A stretch of DNA of 64,000 bases. Source: Candidatus Caccopulliclostridium gallistercoris (GTDB lineage: Bacteria; Bacillota; Clostridia; Christensenellales; UBA1242). A program made the translations under genes and the position numbers. The notes below the pieces were generated by a model, which was given only the letters and a program-made list of their open reading frames with translations, did not search any database and was not told the origin of the DNA. The stretch lies in NCBI GenBank assembly GCA_018713725.1, contig DVOJ01000005.1, forward strand, positions 1 through 64,000, written 5' to 3'. This document shows, one piece after another, positions 23,614 to 33,311 of the stretch; the first letter of the stretch is position 1; each line of letters opens with the position of its first letter.

Positions 23614-25041
23614 TTGAAAGAACTTATTAAAAAATTAGATGCCGTAACAAAAGAACTTATTAAAAGATATATGAAGAACGCGCTCAGTAGGTACAATACG
23701 GGCAAAATTGTGCATGAAAAGCAGTTGCTTTTTCATAAATGCCAAAAAAGAAATAGGTGGGTGTTTGGCGGAAATAGAAGCGGCAAAACGGAGTGCGGCG
23801 CAGTGGAGTGCATTTGGCTTGCAAGGGGAATACATCCGTTTAGAAAGAATAAAAAGTGTGTTAATGGCTGGGTGGTGTCTGTATCTAGGCAAGTTCAAAG
23901 AGAAGTGGCTCAAAGTAAAATTTTGCACTATTTAAACCCAGATTGGATTGTGGACGTCTGCATGATGGAAGGCAAAAAGGAAGGGTACGAGAACGGAATA
24001 ATAGACTACATAGTTATAAAAAACGTTTCTGGCTTAAATTCTAAAATTTACTTTAAAAGTGCAGACCAAGGCAGAGAAAAGTTTCAAGGTGCAAGCCTAG
24101 ATTTTGTTTGGTTCGACGAAGAGCCGCCGGAAGATATATACTACGAGTGTTTGATGCGTGTTTTTGATAAAAAAGGGGATATTTTTGGAACAATGACGCC
24201 GCTAAAAGGCTTAACTTGGGTGTATAATGAAATCTATTTGAATGATAAGAATAACCCGGAAGTTTGGTGCGAAAATATGACGTGGGAAGATAACCCATTT
24301 TTAGATAAAAGCGAAATTGAACTTTTAACGTCAACACTTTCTGAAAGCGAGCTAGAAAGTAGAAAATATGGGAGGTTTATGAGCTCGGGCGGGCTTGTTT
24401 ATAGCGAGTTTGACGAAAATATTCACGTTATAGAACCCTTTGACGTGCCGCTAAGCTGGCAAGATAATATTTCCATAGACCCGGGGCTTAATAATCCGCT
24501 TTCTGCGCATTGGTATGCCGTGGACTACGACGGCAACGTCTACGTTATAGCAGAACACTTTGAAGCTAAAAAAGACGTTGTTTATCATGCGGAAAAAATT
24601 AAAGAGATTTCAAATAAACTAAATTGGCATAGGGCAAGTAACGGCATGATTTCCACGCTTATAGATAGTGCGGCAAGCCAAAGAACGTTAGCTGCGGAAA
24701 AGAGTGTTGTGGAGCTATTTTACGATAACGGAATACTTGCAAACCCTAAGGTAGATAAGAATTTATTTGCGGGAATTTCCAGAGTTAAAAGCTATTTAAA
24801 AAATGCGGAAGGTAAGGCAAAACTTTTTATTTTTAAAACGTGCACAAATTTAATTCGAGAATTTAAAGGCTATTTTTGGGGTAAGGGCGATAACCCCATA
24901 AAAAAGGACGACCACGCGCTAGACGAGCTTAGATACTACATAGTTAGCCGCCCAGAAACGCCTAAAAAATTAAGCGAAAAATCTGATATTCAAAAGGATA
25001 AAGAAAAATTAATAAAAAAATTATCAAAAAAATATTATTAA
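23614..25041 (+). CDS. Phage terminase large subunit
   Basis: 475 residues, TTG start after GAAGGGGG. The N-terminal ATPase has Walker A GGNRSGKT (residues 52-59) and Walker B VWFDEE (165-170), with the coupling motif GTMTPLKGL. The C-terminal RNase H-like nuclease has SIDPGLNNP (first Asp 289), LIDSAAS and the KKDDHALDELRYY ending. It packages DNA into proheads. All expected catalytic residues are present, so it looks functional. The small-subunit candidate is displaced to 28673. Confidence 0.93.
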   Translation: MKELIKKLDAVTKELIKRYMKNALSRYNTGKIVHEKQLLFHKCQKRNRWVFGGNRSGKTECGAVECIWLARGIHPFRKNKKCVNGWVVSVSRQVQREVAQSKILHYLNPDWIVDVCMMEGKKEGYENGIIDYIVIKNVSGLNSKIYFKSADQGREKFQGASLDFVWFDEEPPEDIYYECLMRVFDKKGDIFGTMTPLKGLTWVYNEIYLNDKNNPEVWCENMTWEDNPFLDKSEIELLTSTLSESELESRKYGRFMSSGGLVYSEFDENIHVIEPFDVPLSWQDNISIDPGLNNPLSAHWYAVDYDGNVYVIAEHFEAKKDVVYHAEKIKEISNKLNWHRASNGMISTLIDSAASQRTLAAEKSVVELFYDNGILANPKVDKNLFAGISRVKSYLKNAEGKAKLFIFKTCTNLIREFKGYFWGKGDNPIKKDDHALDELRYYIVSRPETPKKLSEKSDIQKDKEKLIKKLSKKYY

Positions 25042-25116
25042 TTATTTAAAATTAATTTTGTTAATTTAAATAATTGTGTTATATTTAGGTAGAATATAAA
25101 TAGTGAGGTAACTATT

Positions 25117-28100
25117 TTGAAAAAAATATTTAGCTTAATTTTAATATTTTGTATGGCTGCTACGGGGTTCGGCGTTTTAAACGCAAACTATGTGGCAAAG
25201 GCTGCTACGCCTACTGGAACGCCTATTAATAATGAAGAAGATTTTTTATCAATATCAAATTCTAGTGATAATTACTATTTAGCATCTAATATAACACTTT
25301 CTAATTATACGCCCTTAAACTTTTCTGGAACATTAAATGGAAACGGCTACACCATTTCGCTTTCCCAAGACCAAAACCAAGCAATAAACTTAACCAGAGA
25401 AAATACAAACGTTGCTGAGGTTGCCGATGGCGTTATTGAAAGCACTATCCATATTGCTAGCGAGTTAACTTCTCTTAAATATAGCTATAACTATATAGAC
25501 GAAAATAATCAAACTCACAAATCTGTATCAATAACTTTAAATAGCGGCTTAGCGGCAGGGGATAAAACCTTAGTGGATAGAATTTCTACGCTTTTCCCAA
25601 CGGAAGACTCCGCAACCCTTGCCACGCTAATACCTCAAAATAACATCACGTTAAATATTGAAGAAGTTAGAACGGCGCAGTCCGGTTCTATGAATATAGA
25701 TGATTATTTCGGCATATCAGCATATGATAACGTTAGAGTAACATTAAACGGCGCAGATAACGACGTTGCCACTTACACTATTCCTAGTTTAAATAACAAC
25801 TACGCCGGCGGAGTGACGTTTAAAATTACATATAAAGGAAATGTTTATAACTATATTTTAGATAATATTAGCCAAGACGTTAAAGATATACAAATTGAAA
25901 AAGACGGCAATCTTTTATTAGTAAGATATACAAATGAATTAAATGAATTTGAATATAGGCAACAAAGTATAGTTGACGACGATTTTACTGGTTCCACATT
26001 AGCCGCCCTTGTAAACAGTAGTAGTATAAGTTTTGGGCTTGGCAGTTTAAATTCTTTCTTTGTAGATAGTTTTATTTTTAATCAGGTAAAACCTACGGAT
26101 TATTCTAAGGTATTTGTAAATAATCTAGACCGCGCAATTAGCCTAAGCCTTCAACTTGTTGCATCTCAGGACGGCGGCGAAACTATTAGTTCAAGCGAAT
26201 TTACAACGGTGTTATCTCCGGGCGAACATGAAATTTTCTTCTACATTGGTGGAGACCCAAGTAGAGCGGACGGCATTTTTGCGGATAACACTCAGCTTCA
26301 AAACCCAAGTTTGTATAATTTTACTGTAAACAACTTAACGCAAATAGAATTTTATGTGGAAAACACTAGCACGCAGCCAGTAAGATATGCTTTTATAGTT
26401 ACAGGTACGCCAAACAGCACTGGCACGGGCTCTAATATAGAATCTAGCGAGATTGTTGGATATATTGGCGGAGAAAAAAGTGAACTAATTTCATTTACAT
26501 ATAGCTCGCTTTTTGGAAACATTACGCCAAGCTCATATAGTTTTAATACCACAGCGCCAGAAGTAACATCTATAAGCGACGCAGGCGGACTTTTCAATAG
26601 ACTTACAGGCGCAACTATTAAAAATTTAAATATAGAAAATTGGACAACCTTTACTTCTTCAATTTCAACCGTTGGGCTTCTTGCTAGCACTTCGGAAGGC
26701 GCTATAATAGAAAACGTTCAAGTTAGCGGATATATTGAAGTGGAAGCAAACACGTCTATTACGGCAGGCGGATTAATTGGTTCAAGCACGGGTACGCAAA
26801 TTAAAAACTGCTATTCTACGGCACAAATTATGGCAACAGGCACAAGCTTAACTGCTAGTCAAATTGTAGTTGGCGGCTTAGTTGGAAAAATGGTAGAAGG
26901 TGAAATTACCAACAGCTTTGTATTCTCGGAAAGTTCAGACAATCTTTTAAGGGCGGAAGCTACAAAACTAGATTTAGATTCTGAAAGTATGCCTGTATCA
27001 GACGTTATTTTGGGTGGATTAGTTGGCGTTGTATGGAAAGGAAATATTATCAACAACTTTGTTAGCGGAAATGTTTATGGTAGCACAGTAAACGATGCCG
27101 TTACACCTAAAATAGGGCTCTTATTCGGCGAACTTGGCACGGGAGTATACTTGCCAAGCGCTGGAAGCATATCAAACAATCACGCGGTTTCAAGTTCAGA
27201 GTATAATCTACTTGGAGCAACAAGCGAATATTCGCTTGTAAACTGCACGGAGCTTGAAAGTGCATCTATATTTAGAGAGCAATCCACGTTTACGTCTGGG
27301 AATCTTTGGAATTCATATTATCCTTGGGATTTTGCTTCTACTTGGCATTCAATTGCTAACAGCAACCACATTGTGCTTCAACCTTTTCAAAGTTTTACTA
27401 TCACGCTTGCGCCTTCTAACGATGAGCCATCAAGCCATGTTATTGCAAGCTTAGAGGCCGAAAGTTTAGGGGAGAATAACACCATTAGATATGGTGACAC
27501 GGTAACAATTACTGCTAGCATTAAAGAAGGCGAAGAGCTTTTATATAGGGTTTCTGCAATTCAAAAAGACGGCGTTAATTTAAATTTTGAAGAAGAGAAG
27601 GACGAAGCCGGTAACGTTTTAAGTGTTAAAGTAACGTTTGAAATGACGGCAGCAACGTCTGGGCTCTATAACATTTTAACAGAAGCCATTAATCATACTC
27701 TTATAATAGAAAGCGCAGATGCAGCTCAGGGTGGCGTTAAAATTAAGGGCGCACAAAGAGACCTTGAAAGCATTGAAATTTCCATTTCAAACGACGGTGT
27801 TTACGAATTTGAAGCTGTTCCAGCCACAGATTATGGCTTTGTAGAATGGGTTTGGGTAACCATTGTAGATGGGCAAGAAGTTCTAACAACTGCAAGGCTT
27901 GGTCAGTACGAGGAAGGCATGGAAGATACTAGAAACCAAGCAAGGCAATCTGTTGCCGTAAGGTTTACGAGTGAAAACTTAGGCAATTCTTATCTATATG
28001 TTCCATCGCCTACGGAAATGAACCAAACTTACACTTTAAGGGCAATATTCACAAGCCAGATTTGCAGCATGACAGTAAGAACGTCTTTAAGTACGGAAAA

Positions 28101-28497
28101 CTGTGCAACCATATACATCAATGAAGTGCCATACGATTTTACAGAAGAAAATAGCTATATTTTCCAAGGCGCAATTTCTCGTGATGCAGACGTTGTAATA
28201 AGAATAGAAGTAAGAGATGGCTATGAATTCTTAGGTTGGCAAGCGGGCAACACGTCAGACCCTATTGAAAACTTTTTAAGAGATTCCGAAGCGTCAGACG
28301 AAGAAATAACTTTTAGAACGTCTAATCAAGAATTTTTACTTATTGCTAACATAGAAAAATCAGAAAGCGCGGCATCAGACCTAACATGGCTTTGGTGGAC
28401 ACTTGGCGGCATAGGCGAAGCTGCAATAATAGGTGTAGCCATTTGGCTAATAGTAAGAAGGTCCAGAAGGTCAAGCTTCATGAGCGACTATTATTAG
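25117..28497 (+). CDS. Large secreted, membrane-anchored repeat protein
   Basis: 1126 residues, TTG start with GTGAGG before it. Signal peptide MKKIFSLILIFCMAATGFGV to about residue 30 (AKA). Residues 530-690 contain GLUG-like beta-helix repeats (VGLLASTSEGAIIENVQVSG, AGGLIGSSTGTQIKNCYS, VGGLVGKMVEGEITNSF, LGGLVGVVWKGNIINNF). The later part carries InlB-B-like TLIIESADAAQGG and YEFLGWQAG segments. A C-terminal membrane helix (LGGIGEAAIIGVAIWLIV) and an Arg-rich tail anchor it. It lies between terminase and portal genes, which is unusual for a virion operon. Confidence 0.85.
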   Translation: MKKIFSLILIFCMAATGFGVLNANYVAKAATPTGTPINNEEDFLSISNSSDNYYLASNITLSNYTPLNFSGTLNGNGYTISLSQDQNQAINLTRENTNVAEVADGVIESTIHIASELTSLKYSYNYIDENNQTHKSVSITLNSGLAAGDKTLVDRISTLFPTEDSATLATLIPQNNITLNIEEVRTAQSGSMNIDDYFGISAYDNVRVTLNGADNDVATYTIPSLNNNYAGGVTFKITYKGNVYNYILDNISQDVKDIQIEKDGNLLLVRYTNELNEFEYRQQSIVDDDFTGSTLAALVNSSSISFGLGSLNSFFVDSFIFNQVKPTDYSKVFVNNLDRAISLSLQLVASQDGGETISSSEFTTVLSPGEHEIFFYIGGDPSRADGIFADNTQLQNPSLYNFTVNNLTQIEFYVENTSTQPVRYAFIVTGTPNSTGTGSNIESSEIVGYIGGEKSELISFTYSSLFGNITPSSYSFNTTAPEVTSISDAGGLFNRLTGATIKNLNIENWTTFTSSISTVGLLASTSEGAIIENVQVSGYIEVEANTSITAGGLIGSSTGTQIKNCYSTAQIMATGTSLTASQIVVGGLVGKMVEGEITNSFVFSESSDNLLRAEATKLDLDSESMPVSDVILGGLVGVVWKGNIINNFVSGNVYGSTVNDAVTPKIGLLFGELGTGVYLPSAGSISNNHAVSSSEYNLLGATSEYSLVNCTELESASIFREQSTFTSGNLWNSYYPWDFASTWHSIANSNHIVLQPFQSFTITLAPSNDEPSSHVIASLEAESLGENNTIRYGDTVTITASIKEGEELLYRVSAIQKDGVNLNFEEEKDEAGNVLSVKVTFEMTAATSGLYNILTEAINHTLIIESADAAQGGVKIKGAQRDLESIEISISNDGVYEFEAVPATDYGFVEWVWVTIVDGQEVLTTARLGQYEEGMEDTRNQARQSVAVRFTSENLGNSYLYVPSPTEMNQTYTLRAIFTSQICSMTVRTSLSTENCATIYINEVPYDFTEENSYIFQGAISRDADVVIRIEVRDGYEFLGWQAGNTSDPIENFLRDSEASDEEITFRTSNQEFLLIANIEKSESAASDLTWLWWTLGGIGEAAIIGVAIWLIVRRSRRSSFMSDYY

Positions 28498-28513
28498 GTG
28501 GCAACAAAATTCA

Positions 28514-28548
28514 AAAAAGGCGCAGAGCTTAGCTCTGACGCCTTTTAA
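28514..28548 (+). terminator. Terminator after the repeat protein
   Basis: AAAAGGCG..AGAGC-TTA-GCTCT..CGCCTTTT stem with a short T run. Confidence 0.8.
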
Positions 28549-28617
28549 TTAAAAATAAAACTATTTTGTCAGTATTATTTGAATTCTTTTAAGTTATAAA
28601 ATAAAATTAGGGTAATT

Positions 28618-28654
28618 AAAGTTATCGCGGGAATGCTCCGGCGGTAACTTTTTT
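28618..28654 (+). terminator. Hairpin with T tract before the packaging genes
   Basis: AAAGTTATCGC and GCGGTAACTTT pair (one wobble), followed by TTTTTT. It ends 18 nt before the gene at 28673 and could act as an attenuator for the downstream capsid genes. Confidence 0.6.
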
Positions 28655-28672
28655 AATTTAAGAAGGTTTAAT

Positions 28673-28963
28673 ATGGAGGAATTTAACGAGAAAAAATTAA
28701 AAAAGGCAATTATTAAACGCGCTCTGGGTTACGACGCCGACGAAGTGGTGGAAGAGTATTCTTACGACGAGGAAGGCAAACCTAAACTTTCTAAAAAACG
28801 TGTTACTAAAAAACACTATGCGCCAGATATCTCTGCTATGAAAATTTTAATTGAACGCTATGGCAATTTAAGTAGGGAAGAAATTGAACTTATGTCGGAC
28901 GAAGAGCTAAGGGCAGAGCGCAACAGGCTTATTAAACTGCTTGAAGAGGAGGATTATGGTTAG
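28673..28963 (+). CDS. Small packaging-associated protein, possible terminase small subunit
   Basis: 96 residues, strongly charged and helical. The pattern KKAIIKRALGYDADEVVEEY, then KKRVTKKHYAPDISAMKIL, resembles small proteins found beside phage terminases in Clostridia, which may be small terminase subunits. AAGAAGG precedes ATG. It overlaps the next gene by 8 nt. Assignment rests on gene context and resemblance. Confidence 0.6.
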   Translation: MEEFNEKKLKKAIIKRALGYDADEVVEEYSYDEEGKPKLSKKRVTKKHYAPDISAMKILIERYGNLSREEIELMSDEELRAERNRLIKLLEEEDYG

Positions 28964-29165
28964 AGAAATTTCCTACAAGGCAACCTGCGATATGCTAGGT
29001 TGCAAAAACGAGGCTAAATATTGTTTGTTTACCAAAAAACGTTTTAGCCCAAAAATTCACTTTTGTGAAAGCTGTAAAAAAGGGCTTTATGAAGAACTTG
29101 GAAAAAGCATAGTTCCAAGAAGCTTAGACGCCCCGTATTCACCTAAAAGGTTAAGTAAATTTTAA
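28956..29165 (+). CDS. Small zinc-finger-like protein
   Basis: GAGGAGG supports ATG 28956 over 28941, giving 69 residues. MLGCKNEAKYCLF and HFCESCKKGLYEELG supply four cysteines and a histidine in a zinc-binding layout. The C-terminus is basic. It sits between the putative small terminase gene and the portal gene, suggesting a packaging-linked role, but no family is recognised. Confidence 0.65.
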   Translation: MVREISYKATCDMLGCKNEAKYCLFTKKRFSPKIHFCESCKKGLYEELGKSIVPRSLDAPYSPKRLSKF

Positions 29166-29175
29166 AGGAGAAATT

Positions 29176-31017
29176 ATGAAAGTTGAAGAAAAATTAGTAA
29201 ATGAAGTAGTTGAAGACTTCAAAAAAAGACAGGAAGAAAAGAGAAGCTTTGAAGCTCAGTGGCAATTAAACATGAACTTTGTTATGGGTAATCAGTACTG
29301 TGGAATTGGCTATAACGGAGAAATTACAGACTTTGAAAAACAATTTTTTTGGCAGGAACATGAAGTTTACAATCATATAGCGCCGCTTATTGAAAGAAGG
29401 CTCGCTAAGCTCCAACGTGTTCGCCCAACTATGACGGTTGTTCCATCTTCTGGCGACGAAAAGGATATTAAAACGGCTAAAATTTCAAAAAAGATTGTAA
29501 ATTCCATATATAACAAGTTAAACGTGTACAACGTTATAACGGAAGCTACAAAATGGAGCGAAATTTGCGGAACGGCGTTTTATAAAGTTATTTGGAATAG
29601 CGCAAAAGGCGCTACACTTGTAAATGATAAAAACGGAAAGGCTATAAAAAGTGGCGACGTGGAAATTACCGCGGTTTCGCCCTTTGAAATTTATCCGGAA
29701 AGCGTGAACTGCTCTAACATTGAAGATTGCAGAAGCATAATTCACGCAAAGGCGTACCATGTAGATGAAATCAAGAATAAGTGGGGCGTAGACGTTAAAG
29801 GGGAAACTTTAAACGTGTTCTCGCTAGACGGCGTTTCAAGAAATATGGGCGGGCTTGGCTATAACTCTAACGTAAATAAGGTTATATCTTCGGCAAGAGA
29901 TAACTACGCAATAGTTATAGAGCGCTACGAAGCTCCGACCATTAAGTATCCAAACGGAAGGCTTATAATAGTTGCTGGCGACAAACTTTTACACGTGGGC
30001 GAGCTTCCTTTTATAAACGGCGAAGACGGCAAACGCGGTTTTCCGTTTATAAGACAAGTAGCGTCAGACCAAACGGGTAGCTTTTGGGGTACAAGTGTTG
30101 TGGAGAGAGTTATTCCGCTTCAACGCTCGTATAACGCAATCAAAAATAGAAAACATGAGTTTTTGAACAGGCTTTCTATGGGCGTATTAACCGTAGAAGA
30201 CGGCTCTGTGGACACGGAAAACTTGGAAGAAGAAGGCTTGTGTCCGGGCAAAGTGCTTGTGTATAGGCAAGGTTCATCTGCACCAAGATATTTGAGCACA
30301 GGCAGCGTGCCATTAGATTTTACCTATGAAGAAGAAAAACTTTTGAATGAAATTTCCTTGGTTAGCGGAACATCGGACATACTTAACGATAGTACGGTAA
30401 CAAACAGCCTTTCTGGAACTGCACTTCAACTTTTAATAGACCAAGACGAAACTAGAATTTCTGTAACGGCGGAAAATATTCGCGAAGCGTTAAGAAGAAT
30501 GGCGCAACAGGTTTTAAGGCTTTATAAACAATTTGCAACGCTTCCTAGGCTTTTAAAAGTTGTTGGAGAAAATGGAGACTTAGAAGTGCTATATTTCACA
30601 ACGTCGGATATAACTTCAGACGAAGTTGTGTTTGAAACGGAAAACGAGATAAACGAAAGCTTGGCTCAGCGTAGAAGTATGGTGTTTGAACTTTTAAATG
30701 CTGGGCTACTTCACGATGAAAACGGAAAGCTTAGCAACCGTATGAGAATTAAGGCGCTTGACCTTTTAGGTTTTGGCATTTGGGAAAATTCTCAGGATTT
30801 AAACGAACAGCACACCAAGCGCGCAAGCAAGGAAAACGCTATGCTTCTTGAAAATAGTATGCCAGAGCCATGCGAGATAGATAATCATAAGCTTCACATA
30901 GACGAGCATACGTCTTTCTATTTAGCAAACGACCTTAATGAAAAACAAAAAGAAGAGCTTTTAAAACATATAAGAAAACACAAACAATTTATTAGTTTAA
31001 TGGGAGAAGAAAATTAA
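29176..31017 (+). CDS. Phage portal protein (P22-like)
   Basis: 613 residues, the size of podovirus portals. N-terminal DFKKRQEEKRSFEAQWQLNM, then YNHIAPLIERRLAKLQRVRP and VVPSSGDEKDIKTAKI are typical of P22-like portal families. Later IPLQRSYNAIKNRKHEFLNR and SGTALQLLIDQDETR belong to the wing/stem region. The dodecameric portal forms the DNA entry vertex. AAAGGAG precedes ATG. It overlaps the scaffold gene by 1 nt (TAATG). Confidence 0.88.
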   Translation: MKVEEKLVNEVVEDFKKRQEEKRSFEAQWQLNMNFVMGNQYCGIGYNGEITDFEKQFFWQEHEVYNHIAPLIERRLAKLQRVRPTMTVVPSSGDEKDIKTAKISKKIVNSIYNKLNVYNVITEATKWSEICGTAFYKVIWNSAKGATLVNDKNGKAIKSGDVEITAVSPFEIYPESVNCSNIEDCRSIIHAKAYHVDEIKNKWGVDVKGETLNVFSLDGVSRNMGGLGYNSNVNKVISSARDNYAIVIERYEAPTIKYPNGRLIIVAGDKLLHVGELPFINGEDGKRGFPFIRQVASDQTGSFWGTSVVERVIPLQRSYNAIKNRKHEFLNRLSMGVLTVEDGSVDTENLEEEGLCPGKVLVYRQGSSAPRYLSTGSVPLDFTYEEEKLLNEISLVSGTSDILNDSTVTNSLSGTALQLLIDQDETRISVTAENIREALRRMAQQVLRLYKQFATLPRLLKVVGENGDLEVLYFTTSDITSDEVVFETENEINESLAQRRSMVFELLNAGLLHDENGKLSNRMRIKALDLLGFGIWENSQDLNEQHTKRASKENAMLLENSMPEPCEIDNHKLHIDEHTSFYLANDLNEKQKEELLKHIRKHKQFISLMGEEN

Positions 31018-31616
31018 TGGAAGAAGAAGTAGTTAGGGAACAACCCAAAGTTGAAGGCGAAGTGCAAGATAGTTTAAATAGCTTGGAAACACCTGAAACT
31101 AGCGGCTCCCTTGGTAAATTTAAAGACGCGGAAAGTTTACTTGCAGCCTATAACAATTTGCAGGCGGAGTTTACTAAGAAGTGCCAAAAACTAAGTGCCT
31201 TGGAAAAAGAAAATAATAAAATTGTGTACACAGAAGAAGATTGGAATAAACGCGTAGCCAGCTTCTTAGAAAAAAATCCAGAGGCAAAAAAGTATTCTAG
31301 AGAAATTTCCGAAGCAATTTTAAATAATGAAGATTTAAAAAGCAAGGAAAACGCTTTAGAACTAGCATGGTCCGGCATAGCCATGAAAAATTATGTTGAA
31401 CCTGAAAAACTAGCTAAGGATAAAACCTTTTTAAATTCTTATATTTTTAACAATGAAGAAATTAAAAAACAAGTTTTAGAAAGCTATTTAAAGGAGCTAA
31501 AAACTGCCCCAGAAGTTATTTCAGGTTCTAGCGGTTTAAGCCCTTCTTCTAAGGAAGAGTTTACGCCCAAAAGTTTAAGTGATGCCAAAAAATATGTAGA
31601 GAAATTTTTTAAATAG
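31017..31616 (+). CDS. Putative capsid scaffolding protein
   Basis: 199 residues, acidic, helical and rich in Glu/Lys. The central LGKFKDAESLLAAYNNLQAE is typical of scaffold proteins of clostridial phages, followed by a coiled-coil-like FTKKCQKLSALEKENNK. The C-terminus KSLSDAKKYVEKFFK is basic and amphipathic, as expected for coat binding. It lies between portal and coat genes, the canonical position. Confidence 0.8.
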   Translation: MEEEVVREQPKVEGEVQDSLNSLETPETSGSLGKFKDAESLLAAYNNLQAEFTKKCQKLSALEKENNKIVYTEEDWNKRVASFLEKNPEAKKYSREISEAILNNEDLKSKENALELAWSGIAMKNYVEPEKLAKDKTFLNSYIFNNEEIKKQVLESYLKELKTAPEVISGSSGLSPSSKEEFTPKSLSDAKKYVEKFFK

Positions 31617-31625
31617 GAGAAAATT

Positions 31626-32861
31626 ATGGTATCAATTTCAAGTGCCAACGAAGCGTTAAAAAGCGTGTATTTAGGCGTTGTGGCAAATCAGCTTAACGTG
31701 AACGCAAACCCACTTCTTGGCAAAATTAAACAATCATCACAAGACGTTTGGGGTAAAGAAATTATTAAACTTGCGCCTTACGGCATAAACGGCGGCATTG
31801 GTGCTGGCGATGAAACAGACCCACTTCCAAAGGCAGCAGGAAATAATTACGTACAATTCAAAACGTCATTAAAAAACCTTTACGGAAGAATTGAAATTTC
31901 CGATAAGGCAATTAGAGCTTCTGCAAATAATGCGGGCGCTTTTGTAAACCTTTTAAACGATGAAATGGAAGGTTTAATTAAGGCTAGCAGCTTTAATCTT
32001 GGAAGAATGCTCTATGGAGATGGAACAGGTCTTCTTGGAACAGTAACAAAGGCATATTCAACAAGCGAAAAATATCTTCAAATGGACGACGTAAGAAACT
32101 TCATAGAAGGTATGGTTGTAGATATTTACAATGCAGATAGCAAAATTGAAGGTGCTAGCGGTTACAGAGTAACTTACGTAGATAGAGCAAATAAGCGTAT
32201 ATATCTTAATTTTGAATCATCTTTTAGTACAACTATTGCAGCTGATTCTAAGGTATACGTTCAAAATTCTAAGGACTACGAAATTACAGGTCTTGGCGCA
32301 ATATTTGGCTCTGGCACAACACTTTACGGCTTAACAAAGAGCGAATATCCTTGGCTTAACCCTTACGTTTCTACAACTTCTGCTGAAATTTCCGACGTTT
32401 TAATTCAAGACGCCATAGATTTCTTAGAGCAGGCTAGTGGAAGCGAAGTTAACTTCATCTCTTGCTCTACAAAAGTTAGAAGAGCATATCAAGACTACTT
32501 AACAAAGTTTAGAAGAAATATAGACGTTTGCGAACTTGCTGGCGGCTATAAAGCTATTACTTACAACGGCATTCCAGTAGTGGCAGACCGTTTTGTAGAA
32601 GATGGCACAATGTACCTTTTAAACACAAACGATTTCACTCTTCATCAACTTTGCGATTGGAAGTGGCTTGAAGGTGACGACGGCAAGGTTATTAAACAAA
32701 ATGCCGGCTATCCAACATATTCCGCAACCTTAGTTAAATATGCAGACCTTATCTGCGACAGACCAAACGGTCAAGCTAAAATCTCTAACATTTCAGCTAC
32801 TGTTTCTAGTCCGTTTAGCGATATTGTTACTGCTATTGAAGAGGCTCACGTTACAGAGTAA
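31626..32861 (+). CDS. Phage major capsid (coat) protein
   Basis: 411 residues. It starts with SISSANEALKSVYLGVVANQ, then GRIEISDKAIRASANNAGAF, and ends with Q-AGYPTYSATLVKYADLICDRPNG, typical of HK97-fold coat proteins of podovirus type. GGAG precedes ATG. Its stop codon lies inside the outer stem of a structured element that separates it from the next gene, which could reduce readthrough into the downstream genes and keep coat in excess. Confidence 0.88.
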   Translation: MVSISSANEALKSVYLGVVANQLNVNANPLLGKIKQSSQDVWGKEIIKLAPYGINGGIGAGDETDPLPKAAGNNYVQFKTSLKNLYGRIEISDKAIRASANNAGAFVNLLNDEMEGLIKASSFNLGRMLYGDGTGLLGTVTKAYSTSEKYLQMDDVRNFIEGMVVDIYNADSKIEGASGYRVTYVDRANKRIYLNFESSFSTTIAADSKVYVQNSKDYEITGLGAIFGSGTTLYGLTKSEYPWLNPYVSTTSAEISDVLIQDAIDFLEQASGSEVNFISCSTKVRRAYQDYLTKFRRNIDVCELAGGYKAITYNGIPVVADRFVEDGTMYLLNTNDFTLHQLCDWKWLEGDDGKVIKQNAGYPTYSATLVKYADLICDRPNGQAKISNISATVSSPFSDIVTAIEEAHVTE

Positions 32862-33018
32862 GGAAGCGTCAGCCCGCGGAAAAACGTCGCGATGCGGCGT
32901 TTGCTGTCAAGCGCGCCCAAACAGTCACGTACGTCTGTGTACGCTCCTGCTTTGGCGCACTTGCCGAGCCTTGCCTCGCTCGTTTTTGCACAGGCTGAAA
33001 GATTAACCGCTTCCTTAC
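32858..33018 (+). repeat. Structured G+C-rich element overlapping the coat gene stop
   Basis: The outer stem GTAAGGAAGCG (32858-32868) pairs perfectly with CGCTTCCTTAC (33008-33018). Inside are TCAGCC/GGCTGA, AAACGTCGC/GCGGCGTTT and a long imperfect arm from about 32910 to 32989. The architecture is like the elements at 45523 and 47532. A frame across it (32740-33006) is not believed to be a gene. Confidence 0.75.
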
Positions 33019-33041
33019 CCATATAAAAAAGGAGGAGAAAA

Positions 33042-33311
33042 ATGTTAATTGAAATAAAGCATGACGTCTTTTACGTCGCAGAAAGGTTAAAGGAAATAGA
33101 TTTCAAATATTTTATCCTCTATAACACAGATAAGAAAAAATACGAAATTCATCACAGCGGGCAGTCGGACACTTATTGTCTGACTGTTCCTTATGATGAA
33201 CTCGATGCTCGTACGGTAAACTTTGTAAATCAAACTCGAGTAGAAAATCGTGATAGATTATTAAAAGAACTGGACGAAGAAAATAGAAAGAGAGGAATAT
33301 ATGAAAGTTAA
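33042..33311 (+). CDS. Small virion-module protein
   Basis: 89 residues, acidic with a basic end. IKHDVFYVAERLKEID and YFILYNTDKKKYEIHHSGQ suggest a compact alpha/beta fold, then a coiled-coil tail. Similar small proteins are common after coat genes in clostridial phages, role unknown. AGGAGG precedes ATG, and it overlaps the connector-like gene by 11 nt. Confidence 0.7.
   Translation: MLIEIKHDVFYVAERLKEIDFKYFILYNTDKKKYEIHHSGQSDTYCLTVPYDELDARTVNFVNQTRVENRDRLLKELDEENRKRGIYES

Noticed and set aside
26352-26690. 112-codon antisense frame in the large repeat protein
   Set aside because: Shadow of the Ser/Thr-rich coding strand.
32740-33006. Frame across the coat gene end
   Set aside because: It is a frame shadow of the coat gene extended through the structured element; low-complexity basic product.
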